From Duodenibacillus sp964509205 (GTDB taxonomy: Bacteria > Pseudomonadota > Gammaproteobacteria > Burkholderiales > Burkholderiaceae_F), in contig CAZDVW010000005.1 of assembly GCA_964509205.1 (NCBI GenBank), positions 1 through 64,000 on the forward strand: 64,000 bases of DNA, written 5' to 3'. Both the position numbers and the translations under genes were made by a program. The stretch's first letter is position 1. Each line of letters starts with the position of its first letter. Below are positions 17,211 through 26,100 of the stretch, one piece after another. Under the pieces are notes generated by a model. The model worked only from the letters and a program-made list of their open reading frames with translations. It was not told the origin of the DNA and did not search any database.

Positions 17211-18453
17211 AATGCGAGAGCCTGTCGTAGAAGCGAGCAAATGCTCCGAGCCCCGAGCGAATCAGTGCATTGATAAAGGGCTTATCCTTTAACAGAGCCA
17301 CCCACGCAGGCGAATGCCGATAATAAAAACAGACAACCATGCGCCCTAATCGGGTCTTTTTCAACACCCGATCGCGAAACCGCCGAAGAACTTGAACGTC
17401 CGGCGCGTCGTAAGACCCATACGCCATCGTGGCGATATAGCAACGCCCTTTGTCGTGCTTTTCTCGGATGCCGGCTTGAATCCCAGCAAGAATCGTCAGA
17501 TTGTTTTCAATCTCGCCGCGCAATTTGTCAGTGATATCGAGCGTTAACAATCGCTTTAGGAGAACTTCCGCCTTGGCCGTTTCTGTGCGCAGCGTCTCGG
17601 TTCCCGGCGGGCAGTTCTGCATGAAATTGACATTGGCAACGATCATCGACATGGCCTCATTGGCCACCCAACTTGAGACAAATAGATAAAGCGGCGCATC
17701 AGACCCGAGTTCGGTTTGAATCGGAACAAGAAGTTCGGCGGTTGTATCCAGAAAGCGCTGTGCACTCTTTAAAGCCATGATGGGCATCGAGCGCACGGGG
17801 CCGACATTAAAAACAGAAACCGCCAAACGCTCGTGAATGGCCAGAATGTTGCGTAAAAAAGTATCTGCCTTTTCTTCCGAGTCGATTCGGCTCAATCCCA
17901 AATCGTCAGCAAGTTTCTCATCCCGCGCCAATTCCTCAATGAAAAGCCATGCCAGACCTGCCCGAGAAATCAATTCGCCGGGAGCCACGGCACGGGTGAA
18001 GGCATTCCTTTCTTGATCGTCGAACAACAGCCTGGCGACCTGGCCGATTCCGCCCAAGATGTCTCCCTTCATAAAGGAAAGTGCGGCCGAATTAAGTCGA
18101 GCGGCATAGCCCTCTTTTTTGGCGTAAGCCTTCTCCGCTTTTTCGATATTGCCTTCTTTTAAATACGTAAAGGCGGCGGCGTCCGACGCTTTGCTCACGG
18201 CAAACCAGAAAAACGCGGCAGCAAGCCGTTTCCGAGGCGAATCGAGGCGCTCTTTGGCAAATTCCAACATTGCCGCACTGCGGCGGATATGCCCCAATAA
18301 ATTGACGAAGTCCGTTTGATATTCAAGCGAATGATTTGTCTTCAGTGCTTCGGCAAATGCAGCTATGTGCTTTTCGATGCGTTCTGCCGAGTCATTGGAA
18401 GAAACACCGAGAATACGATAGGGATTCTGAACAAGAGATTTAACGAGAGCCAT
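17209..18453 (-). CDS. J-domain-like protein with C-terminal CFI-box
   Basis: A 414-residue protein in two parts. The N-terminus (NPYRILGVSSNDSAERIEKH) looks like a degenerate J-domain of the kind in which multi-helix DnaJ-related proteins begin, followed by a long alpha-helical, TPR-like region. The C-terminus has a clear CFI-box, CYIATMAYGSYDAPDVQV followed by LRRFRDRVL, and then a hydrophobic tail. CFI-box domains occur at the ends of many uncharacterised bacterial proteins, often with chaperone or stress-related partners; the function is unknown. No signal peptide. The ATG has no clear Shine-Dalgarno. Confidence 0.75.
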   Translation of the reverse strand: MALVKSLVQNPYRILGVSSNDSAERIEKHIAAFAEALKTNHSLEYQTDFVNLLGHIRRSAAMLEFAKERLDSPRKRLAAAFFWFAVSKASDAAAFTYLKEGNIEKAEKAYAKKEGYAARLNSAALSFMKGDILGGIGQVARLLFDDQERNAFTRAVAPGELISRAGLAWLFIEELARDEKLADDLGLSRIDSEEKADTFLRNILAIHERLAVSVFNVGPVRSMPIMALKSAQRFLDTTAELLVPIQTELGSDAPLYLFVSSWVANEAMSMIVANVNFMQNCPPGTETLRTETAKAEVLLKRLLTLDITDKLRGEIENNLTILAGIQAGIREKHDKGRCYIATMAYGSYDAPDVQVLRRFRDRVLKKTRLGRMVVCFYYRHSPAWVALLKDKPFINALIRSGLGAFARFYDRLSH

Positions 18454-18586
18454 CGGAAATGCACGCCAAAGAAAGTGAAACGATTTTGGATTTTAAAGCA
18501 CGCACTAGCTCTTTCGTACAAGGAAAGAAGCATCAGACAGTGCTTATTGGCGTGAGAATGCAATCAAATCGTTGTTGATCGTATGG

Positions 18587-18612
18587 AGCGGGGCCGAAGA
18601 CCCCGCTTTTTT
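18587..18612 (+). terminator. Strong plus-strand intrinsic terminator
   Basis: AGCGGGG (18587-18593) pairs with CCCCGCT (18601-18607) around CCGAAGA, followed by a T-run to 18612. No plus-strand gene precedes it. On the minus strand the same hairpin begins 4 bases after the small-ORF stop but is followed by TCCATAC, so it would be a weak terminator there. Confidence 0.75.
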
Positions 18613-18616
18613 ACGT

Positions 18617-18763
18617 CTAAGACGTCCATACGGACACTAACAACCAAACGACAAAGGCAAATCCATACACCAGTTTATGCAGTACAACCTGCACACTAAC
18701 GTTGATTTTGACTTCAACATATGGCATAGTGTCGGCATGAGATGGTTTTTTAAAGTTCATCAT
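18617..18763 (-). CDS. 48-aa small membrane protein, candidate type I toxin (intact copy)
   Basis: A short frame of 48 codons beginning MMNFKKPSHADTMPYVEV, with a perfect GGAGG (18769-18773) 5 bases before the first ATG and 8 before the second. The C-terminal half is hydrophobic (KLVYGFAFVVWLLVSVWTS), a single transmembrane helix ending with a tryptophan near the terminus. A decayed second copy lies exactly 500 bp further along with a nearly identical leader. The peptide size, membrane character, tandem duplication and opposite-strand terminator are typical of type I toxins such as Ldr or Ibs, but no sequence relation to those is claimed. An ordinary small membrane subunit is the alternative. 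Confidence 0.6.
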   Translation of the reverse strand: MMNFKKPSHADTMPYVEVKINVSVQVVLHKLVYGFAFVVWLLVSVWTS

Positions 18764-18773
18764 CTCAGCCTCC

Positions 18774-18877
18774 AACGCTCCGTCGCCTGTAACGCTTCGG
18801 AGCGTTAGTTTTTTCCGGCTTTGTTATCAACCGTTGAAACCAATTTTCAACGATGATTGACCGAGACCGGGCGGTCA
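18774..18877 (-). promoter_or_regulatory. Leader and promoter of the small membrane-protein ORF, with competing hairpins
   Basis: On the minus strand TTGAAA and GATAAC, 16 bases apart, form a plausible promoter near 18820-18850. The leader then has AACGCTCC (read from 18806-18799) that can pair either with GGAGCGTT directly before the Shine-Dalgarno (18781-18774) or with the nearer AGCGTT (18796-18791). The two hairpins exclude each other. Upstream, ATTGACCG/CGGTCAAT (18856-18879) and CGTTGAAA/TTTCAACG are further perfect inverted repeats that could be operator sites. Confidence 0.45.
18791..18814 (+). terminator. Plus-strand terminator-like hairpin opposite the small-ORF leader
   Basis: AACGCT-TCGG-AGCGTT (18791-18806) followed by AG and six T forms a textbook intrinsic terminator on the plus strand. 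A plus-strand RNA ending here would be antisense to the ribosome site and coding part of the small ORF. The same block recurs at 19291-19314. No plus-strand promoter was firmly identified. Confidence 0.5.
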
Positions 18878-19117
18878 ATCCCTCGCTCAGAATGCCTCCT
18901 TCATTTCGAGCGGATGCGTCATTCTAACAATGTCATTTCTCTCTTACTCCCTTTTGTTTGCAACACAACCCGCTCTTCTTCCTGCCCCGAATGGATTAGG
19001 GAAAAAGACTCGTTTGCCTAGACCCTTCTGGACTCGTTAAACATTCTCCTTATTGAAGATTGGTTAAAACCTTGGAGGGAAAGAATCTGATCGTATTAAG
19101 CGAGGCTTGAATGTCCC

Positions 19118-19263
19118 ACTTTCCATACGGACACCAACAATCAAATGGTGTCAAACGGCAAAGATTTGCTTCACTTATGTAGTACAATGCCTTTGTTGAT
19201 ACTGACTCAGACTTCAACATGTGGCACGGTATCAGCATGAGATGGTTTTCTTAATTTCATCAT
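19118..19263 (-). pseudogene. Decayed second copy of the small membrane-protein ORF
   Basis: The same GGAGG-ATGATG start is kept (19263), but the frame stops after 18 codons (MMKLRKPSHADTVPHVEV, then TGA at 19207-19209). Beyond the stop, matching fragments of the intact copy continue out of frame, ending in the shared TTGGTGTCCGTATGG. It is therefore a decayed duplicate rather than a distinct gene. A truncated 18-residue peptide could still be made. Confidence 0.65.
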
Positions 19264-19273
19264 CTCAGCCTCC

Positions 19274-19345
19274 AACGCTCCGTCGCCTGTAACGCTTCGG
19301 AGCGTTAGTTTTTTCGGCTTTGTTATCAACCGTTGAAACCAATCC
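19274..19345 (-). promoter_or_regulatory. Second copy of the small-ORF leader
   Basis: Offset by exactly 500 bp from the first leader and almost identical up to GTTTCAACGG, with one missing C after the T-run. The competing arms AACGCTCC (19274-19281), AACGCT (19291-19296) and GGAGCGTT (19299-19306) are all kept. The upstream -35 TTGAAA of copy 1 is not conserved, so the promoter may be lost. Good conservation next to a decayed frame suggests recent duplication or selection on the RNA structure. Confidence 0.5.
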
Positions 19346-19346
19346 C

Positions 19347-19394
19347 AAAGAAAACTCCCGACGCCTTATTCCTTTGAAGAGGCGACGCCGGGAG
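19347..19394 (-). terminator. Intrinsic terminator of ansB
   Basis: On the minus strand CTCCCG-GCGT-CGCCT (19394-19380) pairs imperfectly with AGGCG-T-CGGGAG (19366-19355) and is followed by TTTTCTTT. It lies 40 bases downstream of the asparaginase stop. Confidence 0.65.
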
Positions 19395-19433
19395 AAACGC
19401 ATTACCAACAAGACCGCCGAAGCGGTTTATCCG

Positions 19434-20492
19434 TTAATACTCATTGAACATTCGCTGGATTTCTTTCAAATCCTTGGTCTTTGTCAACGCCAACTGCAGC
19501 AAAAGACGCGCCTTTTGCGCATTTAACGTATCTCCGTCCAAGAATTTCTCATCGGTCCAACGCTTCACGTGTGGTACCGTCGGTCCGTTTCCGACACGTG
19601 CCGAGCGAACAATCACGATGCCCTTCTTCTGAGCTTTGACAAGACCCTTTTCCGTATTCTCGTGAATGGATCCGTTACCCGTACCGTCGTGAACGATTCC
19701 CTGCGCACCGGCTTTGACTGCCGCATTGACCATCACGTCATCGGCATTCACATGCGAGTACACAATGTCAACGCGCGGAAGCTCGGTCATCCCTTTGACG
19801 TCAAACTCACTGGCTGTCGTATGCCGGCGTGTTGACGCTTTATAAAACTTGACCTCTCCGCCTGCGATGTATCCGAGAACTCCCAACTCTGGCGCTTTGA
19901 AGGTTGCCACATTTGTCGTATTTGTCTTTGTGCCGTCGCGTGCGCCGTTAATCGTATCGTTCATCACGATGAGAACGCCCTTGCCCGCAGCTTCTTTGCT
20001 GATCGCAACCCGTACGGCATTTAAAAGATTCATCGGTCCGTCAGCGGAGATGGCCGTTGCCGGACGCATGGCCCCGACCAAAATCACGGGCTTATCGCTT
20101 TTTACGGTCAGGTTTAAGAAATAGGCCGTCTCTTCTAATGTGTCCGTTCCGTGCGTAATCACAATGCCCTGAACATCCTCTCTTTTTAAGAGTTCATTGA
20201 CGCGATTGGATAATTTCAAAAGTGCGGACGTCACCATGTTGTTGGATGACATCTTGAAGATTTGTTCGCCGTTGACAGTCGCGATTTCCTTGATCTGCGG
20301 AACCGCATCAATCAAGGTCTGAATGCCGATCTTTCCGGCCTCATACCCCGTTGTCTGCGCCGTCGATGTGGCGCTTCCGGCAATTGTGCCTCCCGTGGCC
20401 AAGATGTGAACACCGGGAAGCGATCCAGCCGCTACAGAACCGACAACAGAGGCAATAGCTGCTGCGATGAGTGCTTTTTTGAAGAAGGTCAT
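19434..20492 (-). CDS. ansB: Periplasmic type II L-asparaginase
   Basis: Hydrolyses asparagine (often glutamine) to aspartate and ammonia in the periplasm. The 352-residue protein begins with a signal peptide MTFFKKALIAAAIASVVGSVAAG, cleaved after an AxA-type site. The catalytic threonine motifs are both present: ATGGTIAGS near residue 32 and HGTDTLEETAYFL near 110. This pairs with amino-acid-based metabolism typical of gut Sutterellaceae. The ATG is preceded by GAGGAG at 6-7 bases. Single-gene transcript with its own terminator. Confidence 0.95.
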   Translation of the reverse strand: MTFFKKALIAAAIASVVGSVAAGSLPGVHILATGGTIAGSATSTAQTTGYEAGKIGIQTLIDAVPQIKEIATVNGEQIFKMSSNNMVTSALLKLSNRVNELLKREDVQGIVITHGTDTLEETAYFLNLTVKSDKPVILVGAMRPATAISADGPMNLLNAVRVAISKEAAGKGVLIVMNDTINGARDGTKTNTTNVATFKAPELGVLGYIAGGEVKFYKASTRRHTTASEFDVKGMTELPRVDIVYSHVNADDVMVNAAVKAGAQGIVHDGTGNGSIHENTEKGLVKAQKKGIVIVRSARVGNGPTVPHVKRWTDEKFLDGDTLNAQKARLLLQLALTKTKDLKEIQRMFNEY

Positions 20493-20895
20493 AAGATACT
20501 CCTCGGTTAATCGCTCGGCTCGGGAGTGAGCCGAGCTTCATTTTGAGTTTATCAATTCAATCAAAGAAAAAGACCTTGCAATTTCTGCGGTTTTCCCTAA
20601 CACTCGCATATGACTAATGTATGTTTCTTGTATATCAATCGTATAAACAGACAATTTCAGCGTTCTGATTAGTTTCTTTCTTCCCAAAAAATCTTGCAAC
20701 CGTCAACCCGCTATCCTCTTTAATGCCCATCGCACACGCGACCGCTTTTTGTTCTCCGAGCAAATCCGATAACGCCTCTTTGCAATCCGACTGATGCGAA
20801 AGACGTTTAAAATGTCGTCGTTTTTTCGCTTATCGGATTCACCCTGATCAGTTCCTCTTGCTGCAGGATGTTTTTTACTAATTACTCAAGCAGAT
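20493..20895. other. Divergent intergenic region, ansB and MFS gene
   Basis: About 400 bases without a supported gene. It holds the promoters of two diverging genes. On the minus strand TTGCAA near 20577 could be a -35 for ansB but no well-spaced -10 was found. No clear repeats or RNA genes are seen. Confidence 0.4.
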
Positions 20896-20901
20896 TTGGC
20901 T

Positions 20902-22170
20902 ATGTTCTACGGTTGGAATTTGTGCGCCCTCTCAACCCTTGGAAACCTCATCATTCAAGGGACGGCTATCTACAGCATGAATTCGTTTATCGAGCCTCTT
21001 TTTGAGGCTTACGGCTGGAGTCGTACGGCCACCAGTGCAAGCATGGGATTGGCCGCTCTCGTCGGCTTCGGCTGCGCCCCGCTTATCGGAACGCTCGATA
21101 TGCGCATCGGCTCGCGAAAGATGATGTGTCTCGGCTCGCTTGTTGCCGCGCTTGCGCTTTTCGGAATGGGATCGACTTCAAACTACTGGATCTTTACGGC
21201 GTGCTTTTGTCTTGTTTGGGCTGCCAGCCAATGTTGCGGCGGCCTTGTTGCCAACGGACTGCTCTGCCACTGGTTTAAGGTTCATCGCGGAATTGCCTTC
21301 GGCATTGCCGCCGTCGGCATGTCGTTTGCCGGATCACTCATTCCGATTTTTTCTCTTTTCTGTATTTCACGCTGGGGCATTTCAAACGCCTATTACATCC
21401 TCGGCGTTTGTGCGGCTCTCCTGTTTATCCCGTGCCTCTTAATGGTTCGAGAAAAGCCGGAGATGATGGGGCTCGCTCCGGACGGCATCACTCCGGTCAA
21501 GAACGAAGAGACGCCTTCTGAAACCATTGCCGCAGAAAACGCCCATGAAGCACACCACAAAGAACCCTCGGCACGGCAATTTTTGTGCATGAAGGAAATC
21601 TACCTTATTGGTCTTGGCGCCGGTCTCGGCCTCATGTGCGCCTCCGGACTCATGTCGCAGTTAAAACCCCGCTTTACCGAACTCGGCTATGACTCCGTTA
21701 CGGCCATGACATTCATGTCCATTGCGGCGATTTCCTGCGGCTTGAGTAAATTCTTCTGGGGATGGCTTGCCGACACGATCCGACCGATTCGGGCGTTAAG
21801 AGTCGTGATGACGCTTCACGTGATTGCGCTCGGGCTCTCCGTCTTACACTTTGACTATTGGACAACCTGCCTATACTGCGTCTTTATGGGAGCTTGCTGC
21901 GGTTCGTACTGGACGCTTCTTCCGGCCGTCGTCGGCTTTTATTTCGGGCCCTCGCATTTTCTGGCTACATACCGGTTCGTCAGCTTCTTTCTCTTGCTCA
22001 AGTCCTGCGCCTATCCGATTCTCGGCTATTCGTTTGACATGACGCAAAGCTATGAAGCCGGCTACCTCGTTTACCTCGTACTTGTCGCAATCGGCCTTGT
22101 CTTGACGCTCTTTATTGATGAAAAGAAAGGTTCAGAATACGAGGCGATGATTCGAAGAAAAGCCGCATAG
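20902..22170 (+). CDS. MFS transporter, oxalate/formate antiporter-like
   Basis: A 12-helix major-facilitator carrier of about 422 residues, starting MFYGWNLCALSTLGNLIIQG. The first helices and SRKMMCLGSLVAALALF at the loop between helices 2 and 3 fit the monocarboxylate/OFA group, and a long charged loop (residues about 195-225) splits two six-helix halves. The substrate, perhaps an organic acid, cannot be told from sequence. The ATG at 20902 is preferred; an in-frame TTG at 20896 is possible. No strong ribosome site is visible. Divergent from ansB. Confidence 0.85.
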   Translation: MFYGWNLCALSTLGNLIIQGTAIYSMNSFIEPLFEAYGWSRTATSASMGLAALVGFGCAPLIGTLDMRIGSRKMMCLGSLVAALALFGMGSTSNYWIFTACFCLVWAASQCCGGLVANGLLCHWFKVHRGIAFGIAAVGMSFAGSLIPIFSLFCISRWGISNAYYILGVCAALLFIPCLLMVREKPEMMGLAPDGITPVKNEETPSETIAAENAHEAHHKEPSARQFLCMKEIYLIGLGAGLGLMCASGLMSQLKPRFTELGYDSVTAMTFMSIAAISCGLSKFFWGWLADTIRPIRALRVVMTLHVIALGLSVLHFDYWTTCLYCVFMGACCGSYWTLLPAVVGFYFGPSHFLATYRFVSFFLLLKSCAYPILGYSFDMTQSYEAGYLVYLVLVAIGLVLTLFIDEKKGSEYEAMIRRKAA

Positions 22171-22177
22171 CGTTATT

Positions 22178-22210
22178 GATGAGCGGGCGGATGCACCTCT
22201 GCCCGCTCAT
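22178..22210. terminator. Convergent hairpin between MFS and lysE-type genes
   Basis: ATGAGCGGGC (22179-22188) pairs with GCCCGCTCAT (22201-22210). T-runs on both sides are weak, but it sits between two convergent stops and likely works for both. Confidence 0.55.
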
Positions 22211-22214
22211 GTCT

Positions 22215-22850
22215 TTAAAGGAACGGCTTTGCGGCAAGCCAAAGAACCAGCAGTCCGATCAAAAGGAAAATCACAGCGCTGATTCGGTTTAAGTGCTTTG
22301 CACCGGACTCACCCTCAAAAAAGCGGCGCGCGTGCGCAGCCATTACGGCATAAAGAAGGCCCGCCCCAAAAACCATCACGGCATAAACGACGATCATAAT
22401 CGTCACTTGTGGCCAATACGCGACGTCTGTCGCAATAAATTGCGGGAAGACGGAGATCGTGAAAATGAGCGGCTGCGGATTGGTAAGCGAAATCAGAACC
22501 GACTTCCAAAAGAACGTGTCTTCCTCATTTCCGGCATGCTCTTTGACCTTAATGGCGCCATGGCCGGACTTAATCCAGCAGCGCCAGGCCAGATAAAAAA
22601 GCACTAAAGCGCCTGCGACCTTAATCCCCGCATAAAGAGCCGGACTTTTGGAAATAATAATTCCCATTCCCGAAAGGCCGACAATTTGCAAAATGGCGAT
22701 GCCGACAGCGAGCCCGAGGACAGCAAAAACTGTCTTTTTCCAGCCGCGTTGAAGTGACAAACCAATCACCATAATGAACCCGATTCCGGGCGTGATGATG
22801 TTGGCAAAACTCGTAATCAGGAAAAGACTGAATAAAGACCAGACAAGCAT
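22215..22850 (-). CDS. LysE/RhtB-family amino-acid exporter
   Basis: A 211-residue inner-membrane exporter with about six transmembrane helices. It begins MLVWSLFSLFLITSFANI and has the family signature around residues 14-60 (ITPGIGFIMVIGLSLQRG, similar to the PGP/A-containing motif of LysE/RhtB proteins). These carry amino acids such as lysine, homoserine or threonine out of the cell; substrate here unknown. ATG start with a weak GAAAG site. Stands alone. Confidence 0.88.
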   Translation of the reverse strand: MLVWSLFSLFLITSFANIITPGIGFIMVIGLSLQRGWKKTVFAVLGLAVGIAILQIVGLSGMGIIISKSPALYAGIKVAGALVLFYLAWRCWIKSGHGAIKVKEHAGNEEDTFFWKSVLISLTNPQPLIFTISVFPQFIATDVAYWPQVTIMIVVYAVMVFGAGLLYAVMAAHARRFFEGESGAKHLNRISAVIFLLIGLLVLWLAAKPFL

Positions 22851-23153
22851 AAATCTTTCTTTCCAGTGAAAGTCCTTTTTTCGTTGTGTGTTGATGACAC
22901 AGATCGCAACGGCGCGACTATAGACGAAGTCGTTACGGCGTGCAATCTGAAAGTTTTTCTAAATTTTTCAACACATTTTGGAAAAATCCTTTCGCACGGA
23001 TTGTTTCTGAAAGATTGGGAAAAATTCTCTTCTTGCGGCAAATAAGATGAGAAAAATTCGCCTCAGAGTTGCAACGTTTTTGTGAAACGTCGCAACCCGC
23101 TATAGACGTAAATTACATGGAGAAAATCTCTTTTCTGTCAAGCACCTGCAACT
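22851..23153. other. Intergenic region with hairpin after hsdR
   Basis: About 300 bases without a gene. On the minus strand GTTGCGACGTTT (23096-23085) pairs with AAACGTTGCAAC (23079-23068), followed by a GAATTTTTCTC stretch, a likely terminator for the type I restriction operon. The part next to 22851 holds the lysE-type promoter, not resolved. Confidence 0.45.
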
Positions 23154-26100
23154 TCAGAATCTTTGCAGAGGCTTCAGCTCAAAGCGAACAAAATCTGCAA
23201 CAGCCTCTTTGAACGAACGCAGGTACGTAACCTTTGGCTTTGTTCCGCCTGCCGCCTTATAGGCTCTAAAGTCTCCCATGTCGGAGCTGACGCTTCCCGG
23301 AGAAATCTCCGATTCAGACACTTTCGACGCATAGGCTTTTAGTTCTCTATAGTTGGCACACCATTTATCAGAAAATGCTCGAATTTCTTCTTCGATCACC
23401 TCATGAATCCGCTGGCTGATGATCGTCATCGCATCCTGCTCGCGGAATTTTTCAGGATTCATCTTCACTTCAAACCAAATATCGCGCAGAACGTTGCCAA
23501 TTTTCGGATTGGATTTCGCATACTCTTCGATATAGCGGCAAATGCGGGCATCTTCTGTTTCCGAGACATCCTGCGCTGCGTCCCCCGCTTCGGGCATGTG
23601 TGCTTGAATCAATTCCACCAAATACCTGAAGTTCACCTCAATTTGCTTGACAGATTCCAATTCGTACTCAACATCGACGAAGTCTTTGGCAACGCCGTCC
23701 TCCGACGGATATTCCTTTAGTCTTTCGACGGCATTGTGATAGTGCGCCGTCAGCGCTTCGAGTTCTTTGCGACTGATATCGAATTTCGTTTCCAAATCAC
23801 TTTCACTAAATTCGTCGTATACCTGCGCCTCTCCCAAACTGCGATCTACCGCCTGAAAAGCTTTTACAAAGGCCATCTGCTCTTCCCTGGATCCTGACTC
23901 AATCAGTTTGACCACAGAATCCAACGTCGGGGCGATCTTTCGCAGTTCAGCGACCGCCTTTTTGCATCGTTGCATTGTCTGCTTCCACGAGGGAGCGGCC
24001 ACATCTGCAACGCTCCCGTTGGAATAGAGCAAAAGCGCTTCGTTGATGCAACGTTCATAAAGTGCCGGTGTCTGCATCGTCACAATCTGACCGTAGCGCT
24101 TTGTTTTGTCATACAAACGATTAGTTCGGGAAAACGCCTGAATGAGATGTTGCGGTTTCATTGGCGATCGATCCAAGAAGATAGTCGAGAGACAAGGCGC
24201 ATCAAATCCGGTCAAAAGCCGATCCACCACGATAACAAGGTCCAGCTGCGCTTCGCGAGAGCGATAACGTGACTTCTTGCGAGCCAACCGATCGTTGAGT
24301 TCAGCGTTATAGGCTCCGAGCGTATCCAGACCCCAATTTGTACCGAACATCTCGTTGTAGTCCGCCAAAGATTCCTTCATTTCATCCTGATCCGCCATCG
24401 CTCCGTCTTGATTGACGCCGACAGTGTAGGTGATGGCAATTTTTGGGAAATCCGGCAGAAGTTTTCGAATGTCTTCTTCAACTTTGCCTGCTTTTACAAA
24501 CTCTTTAAAAAGTTTGTAGTACCTCTGAGCCACCTTGATAGAGGGAACCGTGAGAATGCCTTCATAGGCTTCGCCTGCCGGGGAACTGAGTTTGAACTTG
24601 GCGGCCGACTTGTTGACAATGTAATCAATCACTGCATGGCGATGTTCATCGTTGTCGTAGAGACCTTCGCCATTGGGCGACAGAAAATGCCGCACCACTG
24701 CCGCTTCAATGTCTTCCGACTCCTTCTCCTTCATGTCCTCTTCCGAAAATAGATGCATGTCGACGGCCATCTTTGCAAATTTTTTTTGAGAAAATCCCAT
24801 GCTCTGGATTTGGAAACCCAACACAGCGTTATCTGCGATAGCCTCTTTAATGGTGTACTTGTGCAAACAAGGTTTTCCGTAAAGATCGTCTGTCGTCCGA
24901 GCAAGATCTCCCTTGCGGGCTCGCATGTTGTCTGCAAAAATAGGCGTTCCGGTAAAACCGTACCAAAGGCTTCGATCAAAAAAGCGTTCAATTTGACGCT
25001 TCGTCTCAGGCGTGACCGCACGGTGGCATTCATCCACGATGAAGGCAATGCTCTTTGTCTGAATGCGTTGGGAAATCTTCTTGTACTTTTCCTTCGTCTC
25101 CTCTTCCGTGTAGCGTCGGATGATGATTTGCAACTTTTGAATCGTTGTAACGATGGCACAGCGATCCTTGCTTTTCAGTTTTTCTTCCAATGCACGCGTG
25201 TCATCGGTGTTCTCCACATCGATGCCGTCACTGTCGGCATAGGACAGAAAAGCAGCTGTTGTTTGTTGATCCAAATCTTTGCGATCGATAAGAAAGATCG
25301 TCTTATCCACGCTCGGAATGTCAAGGAGGTTTTTTGTCACCGTATACGACGTCAGCGTTTTTCCAGATCCCGTCGTGTGCCAAATGTAGCCGGAACGACG
25401 CTCGCGCGAAGCCTTTCGGATTTCTTCAATGGCATGAATTTGGTAGGGACGAAGCAAAATAAGTTTCTTACTCTCATTGTCCAGAACACTATATTTGCCA
25501 AGCATTCGATGCGCCATTGGGATATTGAGTGCGGCTTTGGCAAAGGCCAGATAATCGTCAACCGCTTCGTTCTTTTCGTTTACCCAGCGAGTCAAAAACT
25601 TCGCATTCAGATTTCCGTGATTGTCCGCCGCTATGTAGCGCGTTCCGACGCCGTTAGTGACGACAAACATCTGCACAAATCCCATGATGCCCTGAAACTT
25701 CCCTTCTTTGCCGTATTGTTGCAACTGACGAAAGGCATCCATATAAGGATGATCGGCATTTTTTAACTCAATGGCAATCATCGGCAAGCCGTTGATGAGA
25801 AGCGTCACATCGAAACGTCTGTCTCGTTCGCTTGTCTGATCCTTTGGAGAACGGTACTGATGAATGACTTCATAACTGGAATTACCGCCCGTCACTTCAC
25901 GGTTATTAACGGCTAGGAGATTAACTCGTCCGAGTTTCGCATCCTCTCGTTCCAGAGGAATCTGTGCCATACCGTTTTCTCCGGCGAGCCAGCGCGCCGC
26001 CTTGTAGGTAGTGATCGCTTGTTCACACAGAAAAGACTTGATGCGTTTCATCTCAACATCGGTGAGCAATACGCCCTGCAACTTGTCGATGTTATTCTTA

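Noticed and set aside
18587..18612. Terminator of the small membrane-protein ORF on the minus strand
   Set aside because: The T-run is only on the plus strand; minus-strand reading has no U-tract, so it is kept as a plus-strand terminator.
24753..25766. A 337-codon plus-strand open frame
   Set aside because: Antisense to the hsdR helicase domain; no ribosome site, and its composition reflects the opposite strand.
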